Assembly: GCA_030374735.1 (NCBI GenBank)
Contig: JASCIV010000059.1
Coordinates: 1-56,537, forward strand
From: Gracilaria caudata
Taxonomy: Eukaryota; Rhodophyta; Florideophyceae; Gracilariales; Gracilariaceae
Length of the DNA stretch: 56,537 nucleotides
Direction: 5' to 3'
The notes below the pieces were generated by a model, which made no database searches, was not told the DNA's origin, and saw nothing but the letters and a program-made list of their open reading frames with translations. Below are positions 20,935-31,032 of the stretch, piece after piece. Every line of letters begins with the position of its first letter. The first letter of the stretch is position 1. The position numbers and the translations under genes were made by a program.

Positions 20935-23900
20935 CTAAGATTGAACTCGAGCAGTTGCGCTTGAAATCTCCTCCAACAGTTCAATCACACGGGCCGGAGA
21001 ATCCAAGTAATATGCCGCAGACGTGATTGGTGTTCCAACGCGACATGTAAACACTCGGTTCATCGCTCTTATTCCCATGGTCTCGAGTTTTGTCGAATCC
21101 TTCAGCATGTCAAACAAACCCTCGTCTGCCTTATCATCTCCTATGCACAAAACAAAATCTATGTAAAGTGGCTCTCGCCAGCTTTGCTGTCCCGCATCCA
21201 CCTTGTTCTTTTCGGTGCCCATAATATGCTTTATAGTTCTGCTGACAGCGATAATTTTGTCAACACCATTCGGGCGAACTTTCACCCATCTGCGATGAGA
21301 GTCCATGAGAAGAACAATGTTCAGCCGTTGAAGCAAGAAAGATTCGAGATGCTTAAACAAATCACGGGCTTGCCACCTTCCAAAGTCCGTGTCAGAGTCA
21401 ATATAGTGCCAGGTTACAGTTACTTCACCAACTTCAATAACGACACCCGGTGTACGTTCAGCAAAGTGTTGCATGGCGGGCATTACGAGAGATTTCCACG
21501 GCCTCCGCGTGTTGAACTCTCCGTTTTGACCGCTTTCAGAGCTTGATATTGAGGTGAACGAGTTTACTGTGCCTCGATGATGCCCTTCCTGCAACGGAAC
21601 GTCCCTTCTTTCCTTTCGATGTTCATTGATATCCCACAATGTGTCAGTGTCAGACGTGTGTGGAGATGATCGCTTCTTTCGTTGGTCATCGTCTTTTGTT
21701 GATTGGGTTTGGCGTTTGTCGTCGATGTCAGCAGGACCGGCACTGAGAGGTGAACCATCAGATGTCGCCTGCTGAGTAATAGAGTTTCGAGCAGATTGGA
21801 AGTCGTGTCCAGATGTATCGCGGAAAAGTGACGTCCAGGTTGTGTCACCGGGAGCCCGGAAGAAGGCTCCATCCTCAGCTGCGAGATATACGTCGAGTTC
21901 ACCCAACCACTGCAAGACGGTATTCGGGTCACGACTGGAAGTAACCAAAACATGGTTGAGTGGATTTGCATCCAATATGGCTTGGATGGCGTCTATCACA
22001 GACTGTGGCGGAGTACCAAGTTTTGTAATGGCTTGGAATGGCACAAGAGTGCCGTCGAGATCTAAAACAAAAAGAGCGACTCTGCTGTTTAGCTTTGACG
22101 AAGAAACATCGGCAGAAATTCGGGATGCGTCGCTCTTTCCGGGGGGCGATGGCAGACTGTTTCTAAACAATCCATCTATTGACGAGGTTTTTTGATCAGA
22201 CTGATATCCTGGAAGACGAATTGATGGTCCAAACGTGTTCAAAAGTACGTTGGAAAAGTCAGATGGAGATTGAGGGGGCACGCCAGAGCTTTGCGCAGAT
22301 CCCATTGAAGAGAGCACAGTCGCGGACGGCACTGGAGATGACATGGCCGCCAAACCCAGGTATGCATGAATGACGGTAGGAAAATCGAGCATAGGAGTGG
22401 CCGCGACGCTGCTGCTAACAGTGACACCCTCACATTGCTGCAGGTCTTCCAGAAAGTTGAGACCCCAAAGCTTGGCGGTCTGTGTGTTGACAAAATCGTA
22501 CGCAGCGTCATTACGGAGGCTACGCTCCTTTCCATCCATGTGAAGCGCTTTTCCTATCTGTTCGCACATCATATCGACATTCCACGGATTCACATGCAAG
22601 GCAGTAGAGAGAGAGTGAGCGGCACCCGCAAACTCGCTCAGAATGATGGGACCCTTATACGAAGCTTGCTGACATACAGTCCATTCATGGGGAACCAAGC
22701 TCATGCCATCTCGAACAGGACTAACAATACAAACGTGACCGACGCTCATTAATGCATACAAATCGAGGGGATCTAACTCGGAGTTAATATAGTGTACAGG
22801 GGTAAACGAAAAAGTACCATACATAGAATTGATGCGACCAACCAACTCATTCACCTGCATCTGTTGCTGGCGAAAGGCGGCAGTGCTACGCGCCTGTCGA
22901 GGGATAGTGGCGATCTGAATGAACACGACACGGCCTCTCAAGTCTGGGTTCTTCAACAAAAGCTGTTCAAAGGCAAGCAGTTTGAGAGGAATTCCGCAGA
23001 AGCTGTCATCCAGACGGTCAACCCCAACCAGAATGCGTAAACCTTCGAAACGTGCACGCAGCTCTGCAACCCGAGACTTGACGGACTTGGAAGAAACATA
23101 GTTCCTGAGTGCGTGAACATCAATGCCAGCGGGATAGATGGCGATCTCGCATCGACGACCAGTGGACGGATCAGCCTCAATGTAACTGGGCGTGCCATCC
23201 ATACCCAATAGCCGTGAGCACGACGCGACAAACTGCTTCGAGTAGTTGTACGAGTAGAAACCTATGAGATCGGCGCCAATGACACCGCGCAAAATCTCAG
23301 ACCTGTACGGCAGGATTCGGAATATTTCGGCTGATGGAAAGGGGGAGTACAGAAAGAAGCCGATCTTGGCATACCAAATGCTGTCGCGCAATAGACTAGG
23401 AAGAAGCATGAGATGGTAGTTGTGCACCCAAATGACATCACCGTCTTCATACACTTCGCTGATGGTCTCCACAAAGCGTTGATTGACGATGCGATAGGCG
23501 GCGAAATACTCATCCAGCTCGGGCCCCTGTCCCATGCTTCCGTAGTCATAATGCAGTAACCTCCAAAGAATATGCTCACAAAAGGTATGAAAGCGCTCCA
23601 TGATCAGCGGCTCCTCTGGAAGGGACACGGCGACACTCCGTGACTCCGGGTGAGCATGATTTCGATCGCGAATAGAGGAATAACGCGAGTGACGACGTTT
23701 ACGATAGGTCTTTTCCACTAAGGGCTCATCAAACGCGACGGTGCGATCATTGGCTGTCTGACTGGACGGGGTGGAGGCGGTGGCAGGCGAAGGCGGAGAC
23801 GAAGGGTCGACAGCGCCAACCCACACAAACGGAAGATCAACAGCATTCCTCAAGGTAAAGAGCGCGTTTGGCGGCAACGCATTATCAAACGACTGACGCG

Positions 23901-24474
23901 GCGAACTAGATCGATGCTTCGCATTGGGCAATCGCAGGCTGACACTAATAACACGCTGTCTCAACGGCTTCTCCGACGCCGACGGCACCTTACTCAGAAG
24001 CGGCGTGGGTAAAACATTGGCAAAATCATCGCCCACACTCGACGTACGTCGTAATCGTCTATTCCTCCTCAACGACAGACGCTGCCTCGCCAGACGCAGC
24101 TGGTTACGCACGGTCTGGATCTCATCCAGCAATTCGCTCTCCGCGGCGTTCAGATAAGCTCGATCAGCCTCGGGGCCTCCCGCAGTGCCCAGCAACGGCT
24201 GATTCGGGAACGGCGTGGTCAGCAACGGCGACGGCGGCGTGGGCGGTGCGACACGCGGCGGTGAGGCAGTGTCAGACGATGCGCGCGCAGGCGGTGTGGA
24301 CGGCGCGACGGGCGAGACGGACGAGGACGCGCGCGGACTGGACGGCGCGGCGCGTGGACGCGGCGGCAGCGCGGACGATGAGCGCGCGGCGGACATGTGG
24401 ATGGCGGCGGCGGCAGCGCGCGCGGCGCCGGAGGACTTGAGCGACGACAGCGGCTCGACGCACGCAGTGATCAT
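20935..24474 (-). CDS. TPS: Trehalose-6-phosphate synthase/phosphatase-like fusion
   Basis: A single-exon protein of 1179 aa. Residues 1-100 are Ala/Pro/Ser-rich, 110-145 are a basic probable coiled coil, about 175-685 are a GT20 synthase-like domain and about 795-1175 a HAD-type trehalose-phosphate phosphatase domain. In the synthase part the usual WVHDYHL reads WVHNYHL (residues 349-355), and GVDRLDYIKG reads GVDRLDDSFCG (484-494). A catalytic Asp and a substrate-binding Lys are therefore changed, as in plant class II proteins that lack synthase activity. In the phosphatase part DLDGTL (about 805) and GDDKADEG are intact, and a Lys/Asp/Ser-rich insertion of about 100 residues separates the motifs. 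The likely role is regulatory or phosphatase rather than synthesis. The ATG at 24474 is chosen because upstream codons enter the divergent promoter. Confidence 0.9.
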   Translation of the reverse strand: MITACVEPLSSLKSSGAARAAAAAIHMSAARSSSALPPRPRAAPSSPRASSSVSPVAPSTPPARASSDTASPPRVAPPTPPSPLLTTPFPNQPLLGTAGGPEADRAYLNAAESELLDEIQTVRNQLRLARQRLSLRRNRRLRRTSSVGDDFANVLPTPLLSKVPSASEKPLRQRVISVSLRLPNAKHRSSSPRQSFDNALPPNALFTLRNAVDLPFVWVGAVDPSSPPSPATASTPSSQTANDRTVAFDEPLVEKTYRKRRHSRYSSIRDRNHAHPESRSVAVSLPEEPLIMERFHTFCEHILWRLLHYDYGSMGQGPELDEYFAAYRIVNQRFVETISEVYEDGDVIWVHNYHLMLLPSLLRDSIWYAKIGFFLYSPFPSAEIFRILPYRSEILRGVIGADLIGFYSYNYSKQFVASCSRLLGMDGTPSYIEADPSTGRRCEIAIYPAGIDVHALRNYVSSKSVKSRVAELRARFEGLRILVGVDRLDDSFCGIPLKLLAFEQLLLKNPDLRGRVVFIQIATIPRQARSTAAFRQQQMQVNELVGRINSMYGTFSFTPVHYINSELDPLDLYALMSVGHVCIVSPVRDGMSLVPHEWTVCQQASYKGPIILSEFAGAAHSLSTALHVNPWNVDMMCEQIGKALHMDGKERSLRNDAAYDFVNTQTAKLWGLNFLEDLQQCEGVTVSSSVAATPMLDFPTVIHAYLGLAAMSSPVPSATVLSSMGSAQSSGVPPQSPSDFSNVLLNTFGPSIRLPGYQSDQKTSSIDGLFRNSLPSPPGKSDASRISADVSSSKLNSRVALFVLDLDGTLVPFQAITKLGTPPQSVIDAIQAILDANPLNHVLVTSSRDPNTVLQWLGELDVYLAAEDGAFFRAPGDTTWTSLFRDTSGHDFQSARNSITQQATSDGSPLSAGPADIDDKRQTQSTKDDDQRKKRSSPHTSDTDTLWDINEHRKERRDVPLQEGHHRGTVNSFTSISSSESGQNGEFNTRRPWKSLVMPAMQHFAERTPGVVIEVGEVTVTWHYIDSDTDFGRWQARDLFKHLESFLLQRLNIVLLMDSHRRWVKVRPNGVDKIIAVSRTIKHIMGTEKNKVDAGQQSWREPLYIDFVLCIGDDKADEGLFDMLKDSTKLETMGIRAMNRVFTCRVGTPITSAAYYLDSPARVIELLEEISSATARVQS

Positions 24475-24805
24475 TGATGCATCAGGCTGGCGCAGTGGCA
24501 CGCGCCGACACGTCCGTGCGTCGTGAGGAGCAACAGCCGCCACTGGAACCAGATGCGATCTGGCGCGTGGACACGATGCACGCGCGGCGCGCGGAACTGC
24601 TCTCACGGGAGCAAAGCCAAAGTGCGGCGCTGCCCAGTACGTGCGCGTTTGTTGCACAGCGTGGCGGCGTGTCACGGCGCGTGCGCGTTCAACGCCAGGC
24701 GCAATCTCAGCGCGCGTGAAGCTTCCAGCGTGTCGACTTAAGGGCGCCATCGGCGCGGACGCGGCGCGACAGCCGTCGCAACAAGCGAAGGCGAACGAAG
24801 CTTCC
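24475..24805. other. Divergent promoter, TPS and UPF0301
   Basis: A 331-bp GC-rich spacer between head-to-head genes. Frames run through it on both strands, but only from non-ATG starts, so it is taken as shared regulatory and leader sequence. Confidence 0.6.
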
Positions 24806-25579
24806 ATGGGTTCCGACGCGTTCGTAGCGCCTGTCGCACTGCCGGCCGCGCGCCGCCGCTTGCGCGGCGTGTGCGCGGCGTCCAGACCGGCGCGACTGTC
24901 GGCGGCGCCGCCCGACGTGCCCACGCCGTCCGAGGCGCCGCGCACGTCCGACTGGCGCGCGTTTCGCGCGCAACTCGCCGTGCAGCACCGACTGAAGCGC
25001 AGTGCCACGCACCACGCCTCCGCCACGCTCGCCACATGGGCGCAGCGCCAGCCGCACGTGGAACGCGGCGCGTTGCTACTGTCGGCGCCGCACTACCGTT
25101 GGCAGCCGGCGTTCCGTCATCTGTCGCGCGCGGTGATTCTGGTGACGGATGTGTCCAGCACGCGAGTGTGCGGCTTGCTGCTGAACCGGCCGACCAACTA
25201 CACGGTGCGACAACATCGCTCCGTGCTGGCGAGGGTGGGGCCTCACTTCAGCGACAACGTGGTGCATCTGGGCGGCGATTGCTCCACGGGGTCGCTGGAG
25301 GTGCTGCATGCGCTGCCGCCGAGCGTGTGCCCGGGCGCGAGTGAGGTGGTGCCGGGCGTGTTTCGCGGCGGCTTCAACGCCAGCCGACAGCTGGTGAAGA
25401 GCGGGCTGCAGCCGGCGAGCGCGTTTCGCTTCTTCGTGGCGTACTCGCAGTGGACGTGGGAGAGTCTGCGCGCGGAGATGCAGCGCGACGCGTGGATCAC
25501 CGTGAGCTGCTCGCCGTCTGTGCTGCTGCAGCGCGACACGCACACGCTGTGGGACACCATCATGCGCATGATTTCATAG
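24806..25579 (+). CDS. UPF0301/AlgH family protein, plastid-targeted
   Basis: A protein of 257 aa. The C-terminal ~180 residues match the UPF0301 (YqgE/AlgH, DUF179) family: a start of the form RGALLLSAP, then VCGLLLNRPT, then HLGGDCSTG and VFRGGFNAS, ending with FRFFVAYSQWTW. The family is found in bacteria and in plastids of plants and algae; its biochemical function is not settled. Residues 1-80 form a basic, Ser/Ala/Arg-rich leader starting MGSDAFVAPVALPAARRR, with a Phe close to the N-terminus as in red algal transit peptides. The photolyase gene at 55352 begins with almost the same motif. Codon use is GC-rich like the surrounding DNA. The ATG at 24806 gives the complete leader. Confidence 0.88.
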   Translation: MGSDAFVAPVALPAARRRLRGVCAASRPARLSAAPPDVPTPSEAPRTSDWRAFRAQLAVQHRLKRSATHHASATLATWAQRQPHVERGALLLSAPHYRWQPAFRHLSRAVILVTDVSSTRVCGLLLNRPTNYTVRQHRSVLARVGPHFSDNVVHLGGDCSTGSLEVLHALPPSVCPGASEVVPGVFRGGFNASRQLVKSGLQPASAFRFFVAYSQWTWESLRAEMQRDAWITVSCSPSVLLQRDTHTLWDTIMRMIS

Positions 25580-25916
25580 CCAACGCGCTTTTGGTTGTTT
25601 GTATTGTAAAGTTGTTTTGCGCGCTGCGGAGTCTGCGCCTGTGGAGCTTCCACACCGTCCAGCGTCGCCATTCGCCAAGCGAAAAAAGAAAGGAAAACGA
25701 GCAGCGCGCCAACGAAAAAGCGCCGTTTACAGTGCGCTGCACCACGCACCGCTGCACAGCGCTCACGCCGTGTGACGCAGCAACACAGCGCGCCGCGCTG
25801 CGTCGCGCGCCAGCTCACGAGGCCGCCGCGGCTGACATCGCTGCACCTCCGTGGTGAGCGCCTCCCCGCTACGAAACGCATGCCCCTCCCGAAAGCTACT
25901 ACACCTCTAAAACTGC
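25580..25916. other. Convergent 3' spacer
   Basis: This lies between the 3' ends of UPF0301 and the 210-aa gene. No gene is seen; frames crossing it on both strands have no domain. Confidence 0.5.
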
Positions 25917-26549
25917 TCACAAGTGCACTCTCTTGGATACGTTTGCACTCGAATATACATTCGGCAACGACGCGCACGACGAGCGCGAGTGCGCGAAGGG
26001 GACGCCCTGCAGCGAGTTGGTAGACACGCTTGTCTGAAACACCTGCTTGTGAGACACGGAGCGACGGAACCACGATGCATTGTTCGCCGCCACGTTCGAG
26101 CGCCGCGTCACGTCGCCGCCCACGCTCACCTCGGCCGCCAGCTGCCGCACCACAAACTTGTCCGGCACCGCGCAGATTCCCAGATACTGCGACAGCAGCA
26201 CAAACACGTCCTGCGCGTCGCTGATAGACGCGCACTTGATCATCGCATGCACGCGACTGCGCTTCAACAGCTGCTCAATCTCGTCCAACGTATTCTTCTG
26301 CCAGTTGCCACTCACCGTCTTCTTCATGCCGTGCACATCGCCAACAAGCCGTCGCGTCGCAATCAGCGCGTTCTTGTACGCATGTCGCGTGAGAAAGCGC
26401 ATCGGCGAGGTCTCGAACGCAATCACGCGCGCCGCCGTCACGTTATGTTGCAGCATGGAGGTGAGCTTCTCCCTCACGCTGCCGCCCGACGCCATGGAGG
26501 GAGAACGCGCGCGTCGCACGCGAACAGACTGCGAGCGCAAGCCGTACAT
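25917..26549 (-). CDS. Unknown 210-aa protein
   Basis: I do not recognise this protein. The first ~25 residues are Arg/Ser-rich. Residues ~25-140 look folded, with alternating hydrophobic and charged residues (REKLTSMLQHNVTAARVIAF, NTLDEIEQLLKRSRVHAMIK, DAQDVFVLLSQYLGI). The last ~60 are Ser/Val/Asn-rich and probably disordered. No membrane segment is visible. The N-terminus could be an organelle-targeting leader. The ATG at 26549 is followed by a clean 633-nt frame; a TATA-like element lies about 80 bases upstream. GC-rich composition favours long chance frames here, so the call is moderate. Confidence 0.5.
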   Translation of the reverse strand: MYGLRSQSVRVRRARSPSMASGGSVREKLTSMLQHNVTAARVIAFETSPMRFLTRHAYKNALIATRRLVGDVHGMKKTVSGNWQKNTLDEIEQLLKRSRVHAMIKCASISDAQDVFVLLSQYLGICAVPDKFVVRQLAAEVSVGGDVTRRSNVAANNASWFRRSVSHKQVFQTSVSTNSLQGVPFAHSRSSCASLPNVYSSANVSKRVHL

Positions 26550-27208
26550 GTTGCGCGTCGCGCCGGCGAGTACGAGTAGAGCGCTTCACGTGCTAGCACT
26601 GTGACACACTGCGCGCGCGCTGGCGCCATTTATAAGTAGCGCGGCCGCGCGCCGCGCGCGCGCGCTGTTGAATTCACAGTTCAAGCGGCTCGCCGCGTGT
26701 GGCGGCGCGGCACTGCGGCTCGCGCGTCCCACGCTGCGCCACGCGCGCTGCGCACGCGCGTGCACGCACACGCCGCCATGGCCCATACTCTGCGAACGTG
26801 GCTGCGCGCGTCTAGTGCCGCGTGGCCACGCGCGCATAGTTGCACACGTCTTGCAGTCTCAGCGCCGTTGTGGTGGATGGGTGCCCTTTAAAAACGCCGG
26901 CGGAGCGCGCGCCGCGCCTCCTGCTCGTCCGGATCTTCCCCACGTTCTTGCGCAAAGGAAATTGCCTGCTCCATGACGCTTTGCGGAGAGTCGGCATTGC
27001 CAGTTGCAATCTACCTATCGAACGTGTCTGTCCTTTGTGACGGCAATTTTTGTTTCCCCCGACCGCCCGCTTACCTCGTCTATGTCTTCGCCTTCTTCCT
27101 GCGTCTTGCGCCCCAGATCCCCCACACCCTCGAAACGTCACGACTCCCCCTCCGACAGCGTCAGAAAGTAAAAAAGCACCCATTCGCCAAGTCACTCTTG
27201 TTTACGTC
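26550..27208. other. Spacer between two minus-strand genes
   Basis: GC-rich to about 26780, then more balanced. It serves as upstream region of the 210-aa gene and 3' flank of Rpn12. No gene is recognised. Confidence 0.5.
26629..26634 (-). promoter_or_regulatory. TATA-like element for the 210-aa gene
   Basis: The minus strand reads CTTATAAATGG in an otherwise GC-rich region, about 80 bases upstream of the ATG at 26549. Spacing and contrast with local composition fit a TATA box; this is not tested. Confidence 0.35.
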
Positions 27209-28168
27209 TTAGATGATTTGCTCAAGCTCCCTTGCATATAGCAGCGACCTCGTGATAAAGTCCTCCGACCGCACCTGGTCGATCGCAGGACTCACCTCTT
27301 CCTGATCCGCGAAGCTAATTATTCCCCCCTCCACATTCCACCCCTTCTGCGCGCAAAACTCCACCAACTCCTCCTCACTCGAGATCGACAACATCTTCTG
27401 CGCCGACTCTCGAGCTAGACTCTTGTACGCGCGTTCGCAACACGCCGCAATCTCCTCGCGCACCGTGATCATCAACATGTCCACAAACAGATTGAACGAC
27501 GCGTCTGGCGCCGCGATCTTCTCCTCGCGAATCTTCGAATAGGAGCCTTCCATCAGATAGTTTTCGAGACGTAGCGGGTAGTTGATGTACTTGTCGCTGC
27601 GAGCGGACGGTGGTACTAGTTCTAGTTCGGTGTGAAACTCGGCGATACGGTTTTGTGCCATGAGTCGCAGTAGATTCAGTCCGAGGATCAGGTTTTGACG
27701 GCTGGATTGTGGGATCACCCCCGCATAGTCTACGTAATACGTCTTCACCTGTGCCACATGTCTCTCGAACGAGACGTCATCCTCTTGCTTCACGCTTAAC
27801 AAAGTAGCCAGTTCGTACACATCTCGCGCCAAAGTGATATCTCTGCGTCTCACTCGCTTATGTCAGTCTTCGCGTGATGCAAGTCGCAAGTACACCCAAC
27901 AAGGGTTTCGCGCTGAATCAACTTACGGAATTGCCGAAGCTGTTACTTGAGTTGCGGGCGCAAGTCCTGGTAGTGTTGTCAGTGCTATCTGAGAACGCGT
28001 GTGGTGGTTAGTTTCACACGCTATTTCGTCATATTCACGCAGCTGGAAGACGTTTGCGCTCTCACATACCTTTAGTTCAGTTAGTAGTGCGGCGCATGAT
28101 TGCAAGTCGCTGTCGCCTTGGATCTGCCTTTCCAACAGCTCAATCTTCGCTTTGATGTTTCCGGCCAT
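27209..28168 (-). CDS. RPN12: 26S proteasome subunit Rpn12 (PSMD8)
   Basis: Three exons on the minus strand, 28168-28070, 27988-27927 and 27848-27209, give 266 aa. Introns are 81 and 78 nt, with GTATGT and GTAAGT donors, and joining keeps the frame. The product follows the Rpn12 pattern throughout: an N-terminal helix pair, LARDVYELA, then FERHVAQVKTYYVDY, then LGLNLLRLMAQNRIAEFHTELEL, LENYLMEGSYSK and a C-terminal winged-helix/CSN8-type part ending YARELEQII. Rpn12 is a lid subunit of the 19S regulatory particle. Length is close to yeast and human cores. The gene is divergent from GUF1. Confidence 0.95.
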
Positions 28169-28713
28169 TTGTGCAAGCTGTTGTGAACAGTTTACACACT
28201 CAAAAAAGTCCACACAAGAGTGGTGCGGAGCGGAACGGCGATTGAAAAGCTTAAACAATAGAACCAACTCTAAGAGGACTTCCGAAGCAAACGGCGAACG
28301 GGTTGTCCATGCCGAAAAGGACTAAAACGTGGAGGCTCCCATGCTGCAAAACGCTATTTTTATTATTTTCTCTCTGCAAATGCCACATTGAACGGTACAA
28401 ATCAGAAACGGAAGCTGCATCGATTTGTCTACGGTTCTCCATCAAGATGATCCTCGACAATCGCGGTCTATCCTTGTAGATATGACTCCTTCTTAATCTC
28501 CCCATACACAAACCGTGTTTTGGCGAATCTGCAACGACGATCAACTCTTTCCAAAGCGTCTGAATTTGTCCACAATCGCATTAACGAGATCAGTGTTGTC
28601 CAAAGTTAACTTGAAGCAGGGCGGTGTGGAAAAGAACAATTCAAACGCATTCAGCACGAATCTTCATGTTTACGGCTCCCAACAGGCCGATAAAGACATG
28701 AATGTAAAGAGAA
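28169..28713. other. Divergent promoter, RPN12 and GUF1
   Basis: A 545-bp AT-richer spacer between head-to-head genes. No gene is seen. Confidence 0.55.
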
Positions 28714-31032
28714 ATGCTTCCTCGAATGTGGCGACGTGCGTTGTCCACTGCGGCCCGACCAATTGCTATGGACTCTCTTCGCAATCTCATTATCATTGCT
28801 CATATCGATTCTGGAAAGGTAAGAACCAGGAACTCTGTCGTCCACGTCCTTTCTAGAGCGAAACGATCATACAACTATCGGTTGATAGCGGCGTTTTGCT
28901 AACCTGGTTGAGATGTCTGTGATCAAGTAGAGCACTCTGAGTGACCGACTACTGCAGACAACAGGTACAGTTCCTGTGGAAAAAATCGAAGAGCGCTCCC
29001 AGTTTCTAGATTCTAATCCGATTGAAAGACAACGTCAGATCACAATCAAAGCCAGAGCAGCTCGCATGTCATGGCGTGATTACAAGATTACTCTCATTGA
29101 TTGTCCTGGTCATCACGACTTCTCGCGTCAGGTTTCGCAATCTGCCGGCGCTGTAGAAGGTGCTCTTTTAGTTGTGGATGCTACCAAAGGAGTACAGGCA
29201 CAGACGTTGAGCAGTGTCGAACTTGCGTTAGAAGCTGGGCTTGAGCTTCTTCCAGTCATTAATAAGATTGATTTACCGACTGCAAACGTTGATAACACAC
29301 GAAACCAGATTGAACAATTGGTGGGAATAGATGCGTCCGATGCTATATTGACGTCTGCAAAACGGGGCGTCGGTATAGAAGAGCTGCTAGACGCCGTAGT
29401 CGAGCGCCTTCCAGCCCCGAGAGGATCTTCAGAAGAGCCATTGCAAGCACTGGTGTTCGATTCTTATTATGATACCTACCGTGGTGTAGTACTATTTGTC
29501 CGTGTTGTAAATGGGGTTATTCGAAAAGGCGATCTCATCTCTCCACTTTCATTACGCAATTCGAATCAACTTGGGAGCAAGTCGATGCAGTACATCGTCG
29601 AAACCATTGGATTTCTTGAGCCTGATGAAGTTCCCTCAGATAAGCTGGAGCCCGGAGACATTGGATATTTAACAGCAGCCATCAAGCGAGTAGGCGATAT
29701 TCCACTTGGTGATACGCTCACCCACTGCGGTGCAGAGGCAGCAGATACTGCTTTGCCCGGGTATGAGCCCTCTAAATCTGTTGTCTTCTGTGGCTTGTTT
29801 CCATCTGACTCGGGCGATATTCATTCTTTGCGTGTAGCTCTGGAAAAGCTCCAGTTGCAGGACGGAAGCATTGTTTTTGAACCAGATACCTCTTCAGCTA
29901 TGGGGACAGGCTTTAGGTGTGGGTTTCTCGGCCTGCTGCATATGGCAGTCACGCAGGAAAGGTTAGAGACAGAGTTTGGCTTAGACCTCATTGCCTCTAC
30001 CCCATCCGTTTCGTACATGGTAAGTGTAGCTACACAAACATGAGGAGCACGCTAGCTTTGCAGAAATCGCCTTCAAAAGCTGACAGGTGGATGTTACCCG
30101 CGTTTGATTTGTTACAGGTTCAACCTCAGGGGTCTGAAGAATGGGAATTGATATCAAACCCCGCTGCTATTCCATCAGGTCATGTGAGGATTATGGAGCC
30201 GTACGCAAAGGTTGAAATGATCTGTAATCAGGACCACGTTGGTGCTCTCATGGAGTTGACTCAGGCAAGACGAGGCGAACTTAGGGATCACCGCTACATA
30301 GGTCTTGATCGAGTGAAGTTGTTGTACTCTGTACCACTTGCGGAGCTTGTAACCGATTTTCATGACGTTTTGAAATCGCGAAGTGCAGGGTTTGCGTCCA
30401 TGAATTATGAAATGGAAGGAATGCGACAAAATCGGCTTAAGAGAATGGACATTCATGTTGCAGGAGAACAAGTAGATGGGTAAGTTGTCCTGGGTACTAA
30501 TCATCACGAAACCGCACAGAATTCTAATCCTCTCATTTTGTGCTTTCTCATTTGGTGATTTCTAGTCTTTCGTCTGTCGTCCATGACGACAAGGCATATA
30601 GCCAAGGCCGGTGGATGGTGGAAAAACTTAAGGACGTCATTCCAAGACAGATGTTCAAGGTGAGCATTCAGGCCGTTGTTGGCGGGAAGATCCTGGCCAG
30701 CCAGCACATTAATCCGTATCGGAAAGGTAAGATGATAATTTACTCTTACTTGCATTTCGAAGCCCAGTTGTTGACAGATTGTATTCACCTTTTCACAGAT
30801 GTTACTGCGAAATGCTATGGTGGAGATGCAAGCCGGAAGAAGAAATTGTAAGCTAATAGTTTCTGTTGTGTTTCATTGTGACCGATACACCCCGCTAACT
30901 TTCTTACTCTCATCTCTGTTCCCAATGCATAGACTTAAGAAGCAAGCCGAAGGGAAGAAAAGAATGAAAACAGTTGGAAGGGTTGCAATTCCTCAAGAAG
31001 CCTTTCTAGCAATCTTATCTGGTAACGACTAG
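28714..31032 (+). CDS. GUF1: Mitochondrial elongation factor 4, GUF1 (LepA)
   Basis: Six exons, 28714-28818, 28931-30019, 30118-30479, 30566-30726, 30799-30847 and 30933-31032, give 621 aa; introns are 72-112 nt. LepA/GUF1 GTPases bind the ribosome and affect tRNA back-translocation. G1 reads AHIDSGKS (usually AHIDHGKS), G2 region RQITIKA (usually RGITIKA), G3 DCPGHHDF (usually DTPGHVDF), G4 NKID and G5 TSAK. The LepA-specific C-terminal domain is present, ending with the basic helix KKQAEGKKRMKTVGRV and a short tail. A 10-15 residue Arg/Ala/Ser leader (MLPRMWRRALSTAARP) fits mitochondrial import. The conserved residues needed for nucleotide binding remain, so an active GTPase is expected despite the unusual G2 and G3. 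Confidence 0.95.

Noticed and set aside
24475..25035. N-terminal extension of TPS by 187 residues
   Set aside because: It needs a GTG start, crosses the divergent promoter and overlaps the UPF0301 coding region on the other strand; it is Ala/Arg-rich with no domain.
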